This document shows positions 48,144-56,197 of a DNA stretch of 64,000 nt, piece by piece. Every line of letters starts with the position of its first letter. The stretch's first letter is position 1. The notes under the pieces are model-generated. The model was not told the DNA's origin. It worked only from the letters and a program-made list of their open reading frames with translations, and did not search any database. Made by a program: the position numbers and the translations under genes. The DNA is from Leptothrix discophora (GTDB lineage: Bacteria > Pseudomonadota > Gammaproteobacteria > Burkholderiales > Burkholderiaceae_C): contig NZ_JAUZEE010000014.1 in assembly GCF_030705305.1 (NCBI RefSeq), positions 1 through 64,000 on the forward strand, in the 5' to 3' direction.

Positions 48144-49331
48144 ATGCACAGCAGAACCCCACCTCCTTCGATCCTGCCGCCCGGCACGGATGCCGCCGAT
48201 GCACCCGATGCACCCGATGCACCCGATGCGCCGGCCGGCAGCACCGCCCGCGTGGTTGGCGTCGAGGCACCGGCCCGGCTGCACCTCGGATTCCTCGATC
48301 CGGCCGGCACGCTCGGCCGGCCCTTCGGCAGCATCGGCCTGACCGTCGACGCGCCGCAGACCCGCCTGAGCCTGCGCGCCGCGACACGTGCCGAAGCGGC
48401 CGCTGGCCGTGCCGGCGTCAGCGCCGACCCCGGCGTGCCCGAGGCCGAGGTCGAACGCGCCGCCCGCCACCTGCACACGCTGCGCCAGCGCAGCGGTCGC
48501 CACGAACCCGCCCTGCACCTGACGCTGCACGCGTGCTTGCCGGCCCATGCCGGGCTGGGCTCGGGCACCCAGCTGGCCTTGGCGGTCGGCCGGGCCTTCT
48601 GCCGCTGGCATGGGCTGGACCTGCCGAGCGCCACGCTGGCCGCCTGGCTGGGCCGGGGGCTGCGCTCGGGCGTGGGCATCGCCGGCTTCGACGCGGGCGG
48701 GCTGCTGCTCGACGGCGGGCCGCTGGCCGACGGCTCGCCCGCGCCGCTGCTGTCGCGCATCGCGGTGCCCGAAGGCTGGCGCGTGCTGGTCGTGACCGAT
48801 CCGTCCAGCCGCGGCCTGTCGGGCGATGCCGAACGGGCCGCGCTGGCCAGCCTGCCGCCGCTGTCGCGCGAACAGGCCGCCGCCATCTGCCACGAGACGC
48901 TGATGCGCCTGCTGCCGGGCTTCGCCGGGGCCGGTTTCGGCGTCGCGGCGGCTGGGCTGACGGCGATCCAGGACGTGCTGGGCGGCCATTTCGCGCCGGC
49001 CCAGGACGGCGAGCCCTACACCAGCCCGGCGGTCGGCCGGCTGATGCGCTGGCTGCGTTCGGCCGCTGCCGTCCCCGGCGAGGGCCCGGCAGCCGGTTCG
49101 CCCGCCGATCCACCCGGTGCGGGCATCGGCCAGACCAGCTGGGGCCCGACCGCCTTCGCGCTGCTGCCCTCGGCGGCGCGGGCCCAGGCACTGATCGGCG
49201 CGGCGCAGGCCGCCGGCCAGATCGCGCCGGGCCTGCAGTGGCGCATCGCCACACCCCTGAACCGCGGCGCCCGCGTGTCCGAGCGACTCGCCGCGCGGTG
49301 GTCCGCCGATCCGGCCCGTTGCGTGGCCTGA
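48144..49331 (+). CDS. mptG: Beta-ribofuranosylaminobenzene 5'-phosphate synthase (RFAP synthase)
   Basis: A 395-residue GHMP-kinase-fold enzyme that joins 4-hydroxybenzoate or 4-aminobenzoate to PRPP, the committed step of tetrahydromethanopterin synthesis. VEAPARLHLGFLDPAG (about residue 40) and the GHMP motif LPAHAGLGSGTQLALAVG (about 132-149) are seen, then RSGVGIAGFDAGGLLLDGG and QTSWGPTAFAL, typical of the family. The start at 48144 gives an Ala/Asp/Pro-rich leader of about 35 residues with a DAP tandem repeat. First gene of the C1 cluster, 39 bases before mtdB. Confidence 0.9.
   Translation: MHSRTPPPSILPPGTDAADAPDAPDAPDAPAGSTARVVGVEAPARLHLGFLDPAGTLGRPFGSIGLTVDAPQTRLSLRAATRAEAAAGRAGVSADPGVPEAEVERAARHLHTLRQRSGRHEPALHLTLHACLPAHAGLGSGTQLALAVGRAFCRWHGLDLPSATLAAWLGRGLRSGVGIAGFDAGGLLLDGGPLADGSPAPLLSRIAVPEGWRVLVVTDPSSRGLSGDAERAALASLPPLSREQAAAICHETLMRLLPGFAGAGFGVAAAGLTAIQDVLGGHFAPAQDGEPYTSPAVGRLMRWLRSAAAVPGEGPAAGSPADPPGAGIGQTSWGPTAFALLPSAARAQALIGAAQAAGQIAPGLQWRIATPLNRGARVSERLAARWSADPARCVA
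48198..48233 (+). repeat. 9-bp tandem repeat inside the RFAP synthase gene
   Basis: GATGCACCC three times in succession (48198-48224), then GATGCGCCG (48225-48233), encoding Asp-Ala-Pro repeats in the nonconserved N-terminal leader. In-frame units, so copy-number change would alter length without a frameshift. Confidence 0.85.
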
Positions 49332-49370
49332 GCCGCGCCCATTCCTCCGACGACATCCCGCAGGTCCGCC

Positions 49371-50291
49371 ATGGAACGCCCCTACGTCCTCCATATGTTC
49401 ACGCCCGGCTCGCAGATGAGCCCCTTCGACATCAACATGGCCGCCGACGCCGGCTGGCAGGTCATCACGCCGTACTGCGGCGTGGCGCTGGCGGGCATCC
49501 GGGGGCTGACGCAGGACACGGTCTTCTCGCGCAGCCCGAAGGGCCTGGCGCGCACCGGCATCTTCATCGGCGGGCGCGACGCGCTGCTGGCCGCCGACAT
49601 GCTGGACGCCGCGAAGCAGGCGCTGGTCGGGCCGTTCACGGTCTCGTTGATGGCCGACCCGAGCGGGGCCTACACGACCGCGGCAGCCATGGTCGCCTGC
49701 GTCGAGGCTGGCCTGAAGCAGCAGGGCCATGCCGACGGCTATGCCGGCCGGCGGGTGGTCGTGCTGGGCGGCACCGGGCCGGTCGGCCGCATCGCCGGCG
49801 TGCTGGCGGCGCAGGCCGGGGCCTCGGTGGCGCTGTCCAGCCGCAACGGCATCGACGTGGCCGACGAGGCCGCGCAGGCCACCGCACGGCGCTTCGGCGT
49901 CCGGCTCGAAGGCGTCAGCGGCGGTGACCGGGCGGCCGTGCGGGCCTCGATCGCCGAGGCCGACGTGATCCTGGCCTGCGCCGCCGCCGGCGTGCAGGTC
50001 GTCTCCGCCGAGGACCTGGCCGTGGCCGGTTCGCTGCGGGTGGCGGCCGACGTCAACGCGGTGCCGCCGGCCGGCATCGCCGGCGTCGACGTGATGGCCC
50101 GCAACGCCCCGATCCCCGGCAGCGCGGCCCTGGGCATCGGCGCGCTGGCGATCGGCAACGTCAAGTACCAGACCCAGCAGCAGCTGATGCGGCGCATGCA
50201 CGAGGCCGGCAGCCCGCAGGTGCTGGGCTTTGCCGAGGCCTTCGAGACCGCGCGCGCCCACCTGGCCGTCAGCGTGGCGGCGGCCGGATGA
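49371..50291 (+). CDS. mtdB: NAD(P)-dependent methylene-tetrahydromethanopterin dehydrogenase MtdB
   Basis: A 306-residue dehydrogenase oxidising methylene-H4MPT to methenyl-H4MPT in formaldehyde oxidation. YVLHMFTPGSQMSPFDINMAADAGW is the MtdB N-terminus, GRRVVVLGGTGPVGRIAG (GGTGPV at 133-138) the nucleotide-binding motif, and IGALAIGNVKYQTQ near the C-terminus is typical. Length fits MtdB of methylotrophs. It overlaps the next gene by four bases. MtdA, which also uses folate, is similar, but the opening sequence favours MtdB. Confidence 0.92.
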   Translation: MERPYVLHMFTPGSQMSPFDINMAADAGWQVITPYCGVALAGIRGLTQDTVFSRSPKGLARTGIFIGGRDALLAADMLDAAKQALVGPFTVSLMADPSGAYTTAAAMVACVEAGLKQQGHADGYAGRRVVVLGGTGPVGRIAGVLAAQAGASVALSSRNGIDVADEAAQATARRFGVRLEGVSGGDRAAVRASIAEADVILACAAAGVQVVSAEDLAVAGSLRVAADVNAVPPAGIAGVDVMARNAPIPGSAALGIGALAIGNVKYQTQQQLMRRMHEAGSPQVLGFAEAFETARAHLAVSVAAAG

Positions 50292-51583
50292 GCGCGCCGG
50301 TCCTGGTCGTCGCCGGCCTGTCGGTGCGGGCGCTGGCGCAGGCCGCCCGGCGCGACGGCTGCGAGGTCATCGGCCTGGACCTGTTCGGCGACGCCGACAC
50401 CCGCGCGGCCTGCCGCCACTGGCTGCCGCTGGCGCGCGCCACGGGGGGCGAGCCGGGCGTCTGGCAGATCGACCCGGCCAGCCTGCGCGCGGCCTGGGCC
50501 GAGGCGCTGCGCGGGTGTGCGGCGCAGGGCCTGCCCGCGCCGCTGGGCCTGCTGCTGGGCAGCGGCTTCGCGCGCGAAGGCGCCGACCTGGCCGACCTGC
50601 CGGTGCTGGGCAGCGCCGCCGCCGACATCGCGGTGCTGCGCGACCCGGCACGCTTCTTCGGTGCACTGAAGGCGCTGGGCATCGAGCACCCGCCCGTTTC
50701 GCTGCGGCCGGTGAACACGCCGGGCTGGCTGCGCAAGGACCTGGCCGCCTGTGGCGGCGCGCATGTCCAGCCGGCCGATGGCGTGGCGGCGGCCCCCGGC
50801 GGTCCCGGCCTGTACTGGCAGCAGCGGCTGCTGGGCGAGGCGATGTCGCTGACGCTGGTCGCTGCGGCCGGCGAGGACGGTGGCCGGGCCGCGCTGCTCG
50901 GCCTGAACCGGCTGCTGACCCATGCCGGGCCCGACGGCGCCTCGCACGGCCACGGCGGCGTCATCGGCCCCTTGCCGTGGACGGCAGGATCGCAGGCCCA
51001 GTTGCAGACGCTGGCCGACCGGCTGGTGCGGCGCTTCCGGCTGCGTGGCCTGGTCGGCATTGACCTGCTGCTGGTGGCCGGGCGCTGGCAGGTGCTGGAG
51101 ATCAACCCGCGGCCGACCGCCAGCCTGGTGCTCTACGGCGCCGGCGAGCCCGACCACGCCGCCGGCACCTGGGCCGGTCCGGGCGCGGGCCTGGTGCAGG
51201 CCCATCTGCGCGCCTGCCGCGACGGTGCGCCACCCGATGCGCTGGCGCTCGCCGCCTGGCGCGGCGGTGCGCAGGGCCGGCTGCGCGGCTGCGAGCTGGT
51301 GCGCAGCCCCGTCGACGGCCTGCTCAGTGCCGCCGGCGTGGCCCGGCTGCAGGCCCAGGCGGCGACGCTGGGCCTGCACGACCTGCCGGCCGGGCCGCAG
51401 CCGCTGCACGCCGGTGCCCCGGTGTGCAGCGTGCAGGTCGTCGCGACCTCGGCCCATGGCGACGCCGCGCTGGTGCGGCGACTGCTGGAACGCCGCGTTG
51501 CCGCCGCCCAGGCCCTGCTGATCGACGCGCCGCCGGCGGCGCAGGACGAGACGCCCGACCTCCCGATCGAGATCCCTGCATGA
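50288..51583 (+). CDS. ATP-grasp protein of the H4MPT cluster
   Basis: A 431-residue ATP-grasp-fold protein. The N-terminal PreATP-grasp region has VVAGLSVRALAQAARRDGCEVIGLDLFGD; the central nucleotide-binding fold runs about 140-290, with RLRGLVGIDLLLVAGRWQVLEINPRPTASLVLY supplying the Mg-binding Glu/Asn (EINPRP). The C-terminal 120 residues are less typical. It belongs to the uncharacterised ATP-grasp genes that accompany H4MPT genes in methylotrophs, presumably a ligase step in carrier synthesis. It overlaps mtdB (ATGA) and mch (ATGA) by four bases each, a tightly coupled trio. Confidence 0.85.
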   Translation: MSAPVLVVAGLSVRALAQAARRDGCEVIGLDLFGDADTRAACRHWLPLARATGGEPGVWQIDPASLRAAWAEALRGCAAQGLPAPLGLLLGSGFAREGADLADLPVLGSAAADIAVLRDPARFFGALKALGIEHPPVSLRPVNTPGWLRKDLAACGGAHVQPADGVAAAPGGPGLYWQQRLLGEAMSLTLVAAAGEDGGRAALLGLNRLLTHAGPDGASHGHGGVIGPLPWTAGSQAQLQTLADRLVRRFRLRGLVGIDLLLVAGRWQVLEINPRPTASLVLYGAGEPDHAAGTWAGPGAGLVQAHLRACRDGAPPDALALAAWRGGAQGRLRGCELVRSPVDGLLSAAGVARLQAQAATLGLHDLPAGPQPLHAGAPVCSVQVVATSAHGDAALVRRLLERRVAAAQALLIDAPPAAQDETPDLPIEIPA

Positions 51584-52599
51584 CCGACACCGTCCATCCT
51601 CCCCGCACACCGCCGCTGGCCGGCTCGCGCCTGTCCGTCAACCGCCTTGCCGCGCCGATCGTGCGCGACCTGCTCGCGCGCGCCGACGCGTTGGGCCTGG
51701 CGGTCAGCCGCACGGCCGAGGGCGTCTGCCTGATCGACGCCGGCATCGCGGTGCCGGGCAGCGTCGAGGCCGGCCTGCGCATCGCCGAGGTCTGCCTCGG
51801 CGGCCTGGGCACGGTGACGCAGCGGCTGGCCCCGCAGGCCGGCTGGCCGCACTGGCTGGACGTCGCCAGCGCGCAGCCGGTGCTGGCCTGCCTGGGCAGC
51901 CAGTACGCCGGCTGGAGCCTGGCCGCCAGCGCCGAGGAAACCGGCGCGAAGAAGTTCTTCGCGCTCGGCTCCGGCCCGGCCCGCGCGCTGGCCCGCAAGG
52001 AGCCGCTCTACGCCGAGCTGGGCTATGTCGATGACGGCGATGCCGGCGTGATCGTGCTGGAGGTCGACCGCATGCCGCCGCCGGTCGTGCTGGCCAAGAT
52101 CCTGCGCGACTGCCACCTGCCGGCCGAGGGCCTGACGGTGATCCTCACGCCCACCCGCAGCCTGGCCGGCCTGACCCAGGTGGTGGCCCGCGTGCTGGAG
52201 GTGGCGCTGCACAAGGCCCATGCGCTGCACTTCGCGCTGGCCGACATCGTCGATGGCAGCGCCAGCGCGCCGCTGCCCGCGCCGGTCGCCGACGGGGTCG
52301 CCGCGATGGGCCGCAGCAACGACGCGATCCTCTACGGCGGCCAGGTCCGGCTGGCCGTGCGCGGCAGCGTCGAGGCGGCGCGCTCGCTGGCCCGGCAACT
52401 GCCGGCGATCAACTCGCCCGACCACGGCAAGCCCTTTGCCGAGCTGTTCCAGGCGGCCGGCCACGACTTCTACAAGATCGACCCGATGCTGTTCGCGCCG
52501 GCCGAGGTCTGGGTCAGCCACCTCGACAGCGGCCTGACCTTCCATGCCGGCCGGACCGACCTGGGCCTGTTGCTGCCCCACTGGCTGCAAGAAGCCTGA
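51580..52599 (+). CDS. mch: Methenyl-tetrahydromethanopterin cyclohydrolase
   Basis: A 339-residue Mch that hydrolyses methenyl-H4MPT to formyl-H4MPT after MtdB. LSVNRLAAPIVRDLLARAD opens it; VLACLGSQYAGWSLAAS, KFFALGSGPARALARKE and INSPDHGKPFAELFQAAGHDFYKIDPMLFAPAEVW are characteristic. The ATG at 51580 overlaps the previous stop. Length is slightly above methanogen and Methylobacterium enzymes (about 320) because of a 15-residue N-terminal extension. Confidence 0.95.
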   Translation: MTDTVHPPRTPPLAGSRLSVNRLAAPIVRDLLARADALGLAVSRTAEGVCLIDAGIAVPGSVEAGLRIAEVCLGGLGTVTQRLAPQAGWPHWLDVASAQPVLACLGSQYAGWSLAASAEETGAKKFFALGSGPARALARKEPLYAELGYVDDGDAGVIVLEVDRMPPPVVLAKILRDCHLPAEGLTVILTPTRSLAGLTQVVARVLEVALHKAHALHFALADIVDGSASAPLPAPVADGVAAMGRSNDAILYGGQVRLAVRGSVEAARSLARQLPAINSPDHGKPFAELFQAAGHDFYKIDPMLFAPAEVWVSHLDSGLTFHAGRTDLGLLLPHWLQEA

Positions 52600-52611
52600 G
52601 AGGCTCACGCG

Positions 52612-53607
52612 ATGAGCCTGCCGAGCCCGCCCGCCGTCCACCGCCTGCGCGTGGCCATCATGACCGACGAGATCGGCTGGCACACGCGCCAGCTGCAGAA
52701 GGCGCTGCGCGCGCGCGGTGGTGTCGGGCGCTGCATCGACCTGGCCGACTGCGAGATCGACACCTCCGCCGGCCCGCATGGCCTGCTGCTGCCCGGCTAC
52801 GGCCGCACGCTGCCCGACGCGGTGATCGTGCGCGGCATCGCCGCCGGCAGCTTCGAGCAGGTCACCCAGCGGCTGGCCGTGCTGCATGCGCTGCAGGCGC
52901 TGGGCGTGCCGGTCTACAACGAGGCCCGCGCGATCGAGCGCAGCGTCGACAAGGGCATGACCAGCCTGCTGCTGCACGCCGCTGGCATCCCGATGCCGCC
53001 GACCTGGGCGACCGAGTCGGCGGCGCGGGCCCGGCGCATCCTCGTGCGCGAGGGCGCGGCCGGCCATGCGCTGGTCCGCAAGCCGCTGTTCGGCTCGCAG
53101 GGCAAGGGCCTGATGCAGGTCGGCGCGACGCCCGAGGGCTGGGTCGACCTGCCAGCCGAGCGCAGCGGTCACCACTACCTGCAGCGCTTCCTGCCGCCGT
53201 TGGCGCAGCCCGGACACGACTGGCGCGTGATGGTCATCGGTGGCCGGGCGGTGGCCGCGATGCGGCGCGTCAGCGAACACTGGGTCCACAACGTCGCCCA
53301 GGGCGCGCGCTGCGAGGCGGCCGAACTCACGCCGGCACTGGCCGGCATCGCCGAGGCCGCCAGCGCGGCGCTGGGCCTGGACTATGCCGGCGTCGACCTC
53401 ATGCCCGCCGCCGGCCGGCACCCGCTGCAGGTGCTGGAGGTCAACGGCGTGGCCGCCTGGCGTGGTCTGCAGCAGGTCACGCCCTTCGCGGTCGCGCAGG
53501 CCCTGGTCGATGACCTGATCGACCGCAAGATGGCCGGCCTGTCCGCCACCAGGCCGCAGCCGGTCGCGACCGCTCCGCTGCGGGCCGTCTCGATGCGGCG
53601 GGCCTGA
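52612..53607 (+). CDS. RimK-like ATP-grasp alpha-L-glutamate ligase
   Basis: A 331-residue RimK-family ATP-grasp ligase. VAIMTDEIGWHTRQLQKAL opens the N-terminal domain; VYNEARAIERSVDKGMTSLLL and LVRKPLFGSQGKGLM are the ATP-binding segments, and VLEVNGVAAWRGLQQVT holds the metal-binding Glu/Asn. By context it resembles MptN-type enzymes that add glutamate to the H4MPT side chain; the bacterial role is unproved. It starts 12 bases after mch with a GAGAGG site. Confidence 0.88.
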   Translation: MSLPSPPAVHRLRVAIMTDEIGWHTRQLQKALRARGGVGRCIDLADCEIDTSAGPHGLLLPGYGRTLPDAVIVRGIAAGSFEQVTQRLAVLHALQALGVPVYNEARAIERSVDKGMTSLLLHAAGIPMPPTWATESAARARRILVREGAAGHALVRKPLFGSQGKGLMQVGATPEGWVDLPAERSGHHYLQRFLPPLAQPGHDWRVMVIGGRAVAAMRRVSEHWVHNVAQGARCEAAELTPALAGIAEAASAALGLDYAGVDLMPAAGRHPLQVLEVNGVAAWRGLQQVTPFAVAQALVDDLIDRKMAGLSATRPQPVATAPLRAVSMRRA

Positions 53608-53610
53608 GCC

Positions 53611-54480
53611 GTGCCGACCGCCGCGATCCGCCGCGCCTTCCTGCGCGCCTGCGCCTGGGACGTCGCGGTGCGCAAGCCGGGCAACGTCAGCGCCGCCTCG
53701 GGCGGCCACGGCATGCAGGCCCGGACCTTCCTCGACAGCGCCGCCGCCTCGGTCGACGGGCTGTGTGCGGCGCGTGCGCCGGTCGGTGCGCGCATCGAGG
53801 CGGCCATCGCCGCGAGCTGGTCGCGGGTCGGCTGCAACACCAACCTCGGCATCGTGCTGCTGTGCGCGCCGATCGCGGCGGCGGCCGAGGCCTGCACCTC
53901 GCCGGGTGACCTGCGGACGGCCGTCCAGGCGGTGCTGGCCGACCTCGACGTCGCCGATGCCGAGGCCGCCTACCGGGCCATCGTGCAGGCCCATCCGGGC
54001 GGCCTGGGATCGGCCGAGGCGCAGGACGTGCACGAGGCGCCCAGCGTGACGCTGCGCGAGGCCATGGTGCTGGCGGCCGACCGCGATCGCATCGCGCGCC
54101 AGTACCGCGACGGACTGGCCGAGCTGTTCGACCTGGGCCTGCCGGCGCTGGCCGGCAGGGGCGTCGCGCCCGCACCGTCGGACGACCCGTTCGACGTGCC
54201 GGCCGATGCGGCCTCGGTCGCGGCGGTGCAGCGGCTCTACCTCGCCTGGCTGGCCAGCGACCACGATTCACACATTGTTCGCAAGCACGGCGAGGCCGTG
54301 GCACACAGTGTCCTCGTCGACGCCAGGGTCTGGCGGGAGCGGGCGGCGGGTGGCGCGGCGCTCGATGCCGATCCGGCCTGGACGGCCTGGGACCACGACC
54401 TGAAGTCGCGCCGCATCAACCCCGGCACCAGCGCCGACCTCACCGTCGCCACGCTGATGCTGGCCGCGCTGGTCGCCTGA
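53611..54480 (+). CDS. CitG/MdcB-like protein (triphosphoribosyl-dephospho-CoA synthase family)
   Basis: A 289-residue helical protein of the CitG family. AWDVAVRKPGNVSAASGGHGM near the N-terminus and GCNTNLGIVLLCAPIAAAAE in the middle are the two family motifs, with SHIVRKHGEAVAH and SRRINPGTSADLTVATLMLAAL near the end. True CitG/MdcB makes the prosthetic group of citrate or malonate lyases, but no such lyase is here. Homologues recur in bacterial H4MPT clusters, so a phosphoribosyl-transfer role in cofactor synthesis is plausible. GTG start at 53611, three bases after the RimK-like gene stop. Confidence 0.87.
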   Translation: MPTAAIRRAFLRACAWDVAVRKPGNVSAASGGHGMQARTFLDSAAASVDGLCAARAPVGARIEAAIAASWSRVGCNTNLGIVLLCAPIAAAAEACTSPGDLRTAVQAVLADLDVADAEAAYRAIVQAHPGGLGSAEAQDVHEAPSVTLREAMVLAADRDRIARQYRDGLAELFDLGLPALAGRGVAPAPSDDPFDVPADAASVAAVQRLYLAWLASDHDSHIVRKHGEAVAHSVLVDARVWRERAAGGAALDADPAWTAWDHDLKSRRINPGTSADLTVATLMLAALVA

Positions 54481-54519
54481 CGCCCAGGCATCGGGACCGT
54501 CCCCAGGTGACACCCCGGG

Positions 54520-54534
54520 TGGCACGGAACGTGA
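54520..54534 (+). promoter_or_regulatory. Weak sigma-54-like element upstream of fae
   Basis: TGGCACG GAAC GTGA matches the -24 half of the sigma-54 consensus (TGGCACG) exactly, but the -12 half reads GTGA instead of TTGC. It lies about 80 bases before the fae ATG. Suggestive only because a sigma-54 activator is encoded 1.6 kb downstream. Confidence 0.25.
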
Positions 54535-54610
54535 TTAGGTGAGGGTGGGGGCGCCGTCCTGAGTGGCCGGCCGTCACACCACAGAACCTTCAATTGGAGA
54601 CGGAAACATC

Positions 54611-55120
54611 ATGGCAAAGATCGATCGCATGCTGGTGGGAGAGTCGCTCGTCGGCGACGGCAACGAGGTGGCCCACATCGACCTCATCATCGGCCCGCGC
54701 GGCAGCGCTGCCGAGACCGCCTTCGCGAACTGCCTGACCAACAACAAGGACGGCTTCACCTCGCTGCTGGCGGTGGTGGCGCCCAACCTGCTGTGCAAGC
54801 CCGCGACCGTGATGTTCAACAAGGTCACCATCAAGGGTGCCAAGCAGGCCGTGCAGATGTTCGGCCCGGCGCAGCGTGCGGTGGCCATGGCCGTGGCCGA
54901 CAGCGTCGAGGACGGCACCATCCCGGCCGACGAGGCCGACAACGTCTTCATCTCGGTGGGCGTGTTCATCCACTGGGCCGCCGAGGACGACCGCAAGATC
55001 CAGGACTACAACTACGCCGCGACCAAGGAAGCCCTGGCCCGCGCCGTGGCCAACTCGCCGACCGCCGCCGAGGTCGTCGCACGCAAGGGCAGCGCCGCCC
55101 ACCCGTTCGCGGCCAAGTGA
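54611..55120 (+). CDS. fae: Formaldehyde-activating enzyme
   Basis: A 169-residue Fae that condenses formaldehyde with H4MPT to methylene-H4[31 protein letters not shown] opens it, with the active-site His22; [45 protein letters not shown] and [15 protein letters not shown]-type segments follow (here [11 protein letters not shown]). Length equals Methylobacterium Fae (170). The GGAGACGG site precedes the ATG. It has its own 130-base leader and a strong terminator, as suits a highly expressed gene; its codons are more biased (AAG, CTG, GTG) than its neighbours'. Confidence 0.97.
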   Translation: MAKIDRMLVGESLVGDGNEVAHIDLIIGPRGSAAETAFANCLTNNKDGFTSLLAVVAPNLLCKPATVMFNKVTIKGAKQAVQMFGPAQRAVAMAVADSVEDGTIPADEADNVFISVGVFIHWAAEDDRKIQDYNYAATKEALARAVANSPTAAEVVARKGSAAHPFAAK

Positions 55121-55247
55121 CGCGTTGACGCGGCAGGCGCGAGCCGCCTGCCGCTGGCTCACTCGATGAGCCCATGACGGCCTTGCCGGCCGGCTCCGAC
55201 CGGGCGCGGCAAGGCGGTGTGTCTTCCGGGAAACAGGGGAACTTGTC

Positions 55248-55281
55248 GAGCGGGTCTGTCAGGGCAGGCCCGCTCTTTTTT
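55248..55281 (+). terminator. Intrinsic terminator after fae
   Basis: GAGCGGGTCTG (55248-55258) pairs with CAGGCCCGCTC (55265-55275), 11 bp with one G-T pair and a 6-base loop, followed by six or more T. Strong Rho-independent terminator between fae and the convergent folB-like gene. A smaller hairpin (CGGCAGGC/GCCTGCCG around 55130-55152) lies just after the fae stop. Confidence 0.85.
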
Positions 55282-55345
55282 CGTGTCTGGCCGGCTGGTC
55301 TGGCCGGCTCATGTGGTCAGTTCGTGACGGCCGGCCGGTGCCGCT

Positions 55346-55900
55346 TCAGCGCCAGGAACCCTCGTCGCCATCGGCCACGCGCGGCGGCGTGGCCTGCGGC
55401 ACGGTGCCCGCGCCGATCCAGCGCAGCACCTGCGCGCCGGCTTGCGGCGCACGGGCGGCCGCTCGCTGCGCTTGACCGGCCGCGCGGCGGCGTTCGATCT
55501 GCACGCCCACGGCCTGCACGTTGTCGAACTTGCGCGGCTTGACCACCTTGACGCGCACCCAGGCCGCGCCGAAGTCGACCAGCAGCATCTGCGCGATGCG
55601 CTCGGCCAGGGCTTCGAGCAGCGTGACGCCGTGGTCGCGCATCAGCGCATCGAGCCGGTCGCGCACGACGCCGTAGTCGATCGTGTCGGCGATGTGATCG
55701 CTGTCGCAGGCGAGCGCACGCGGCAGGCCGGCCTGCACGTCGATCACCAGCGGCTGCGTGCGGTGGAACTCCGACGGGTGGATGCCGATGACCGTCTCGC
55801 CGGTGTAGCCCTCGATGAAGATCAGGTCCAGCGCCGGGGCGGTGGCATCGCCCTCGGGCATGCTGGCATGCAGGGGCATCGGGCGGGGTGCGGCGTGCAT
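55346..55900 (-). CDS. Dihydroneopterin aldolase (FolB-like) with C-terminal extension
   Basis: A 184-residue protein. IFIEGYTGETVIGIHPSEFHRTQPLVIDVQAGL is the FolB opening, HIADTIDYGVVRDRLDALMRDHGVTLLEALAERIAQMLL contains the conserved Tyr and Glu, and RVKVVKPRKFDNVQAVGVQIERR closes the fold with the catalytic Lys. It makes 6-hydroxymethyl-dihydropterin, used for both folate and H4MPT. About 45 extra Ala/Arg/Gln-rich residues follow the normal FolB end. The start at 55900 has GAGGAG nine bases upstream; an ATG at 55930 is possible. A dedicated pterin-cofactor copy is inferred from its place. Confidence 0.82.
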   Translation of the reverse strand: MHAAPRPMPLHASMPEGDATAPALDLIFIEGYTGETVIGIHPSEFHRTQPLVIDVQAGLPRALACDSDHIADTIDYGVVRDRLDALMRDHGVTLLEALAERIAQMLLVDFGAAWVRVKVVKPRKFDNVQAVGVQIERRRAAGQAQRAAARAPQAGAQVLRWIGAGTVPQATPPRVADGDEGSWR

Positions 55901-56197
55901 CGGGTCGGTCTCCTCGTCGTTGGGGTTCATCGTGTCACGGCGCACCGCCAGACGGCTGCGCCGGCGGCCCACCACGCATCAACCGTGCCCGCGACGATTT
56001 GTCGCGAGGCTTCGGTTTGGGCTCGACAAGGTCAGGACAAACACCGCTTTCATTCGCGAGGGGCCGGGAAAAAATCCGGCTTCTCGTTGCAGGACCCGTC
56101 TCGAGGTCCCGGTCGCAGGATGTGTCCACGCCGGCAGCCCGCCGTCCTGTTCCAACGCGCGGCCCGACGTGTCCCACCTTCGCTGCAGGAGTCCCCG

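Noticed and set aside
48193-48233. Short direct repeats considered as a CRISPR fragment
   Set aside because: Units of 9 bp with no spacers, in frame within a coding region; a simple tandem repeat.
51133-54264. A 1043-codon open frame on the minus strand
   Set aside because: Shadow of the ATP-grasp, mch, RimK-like and CitG-like genes; no motif, no ribosome-binding site.
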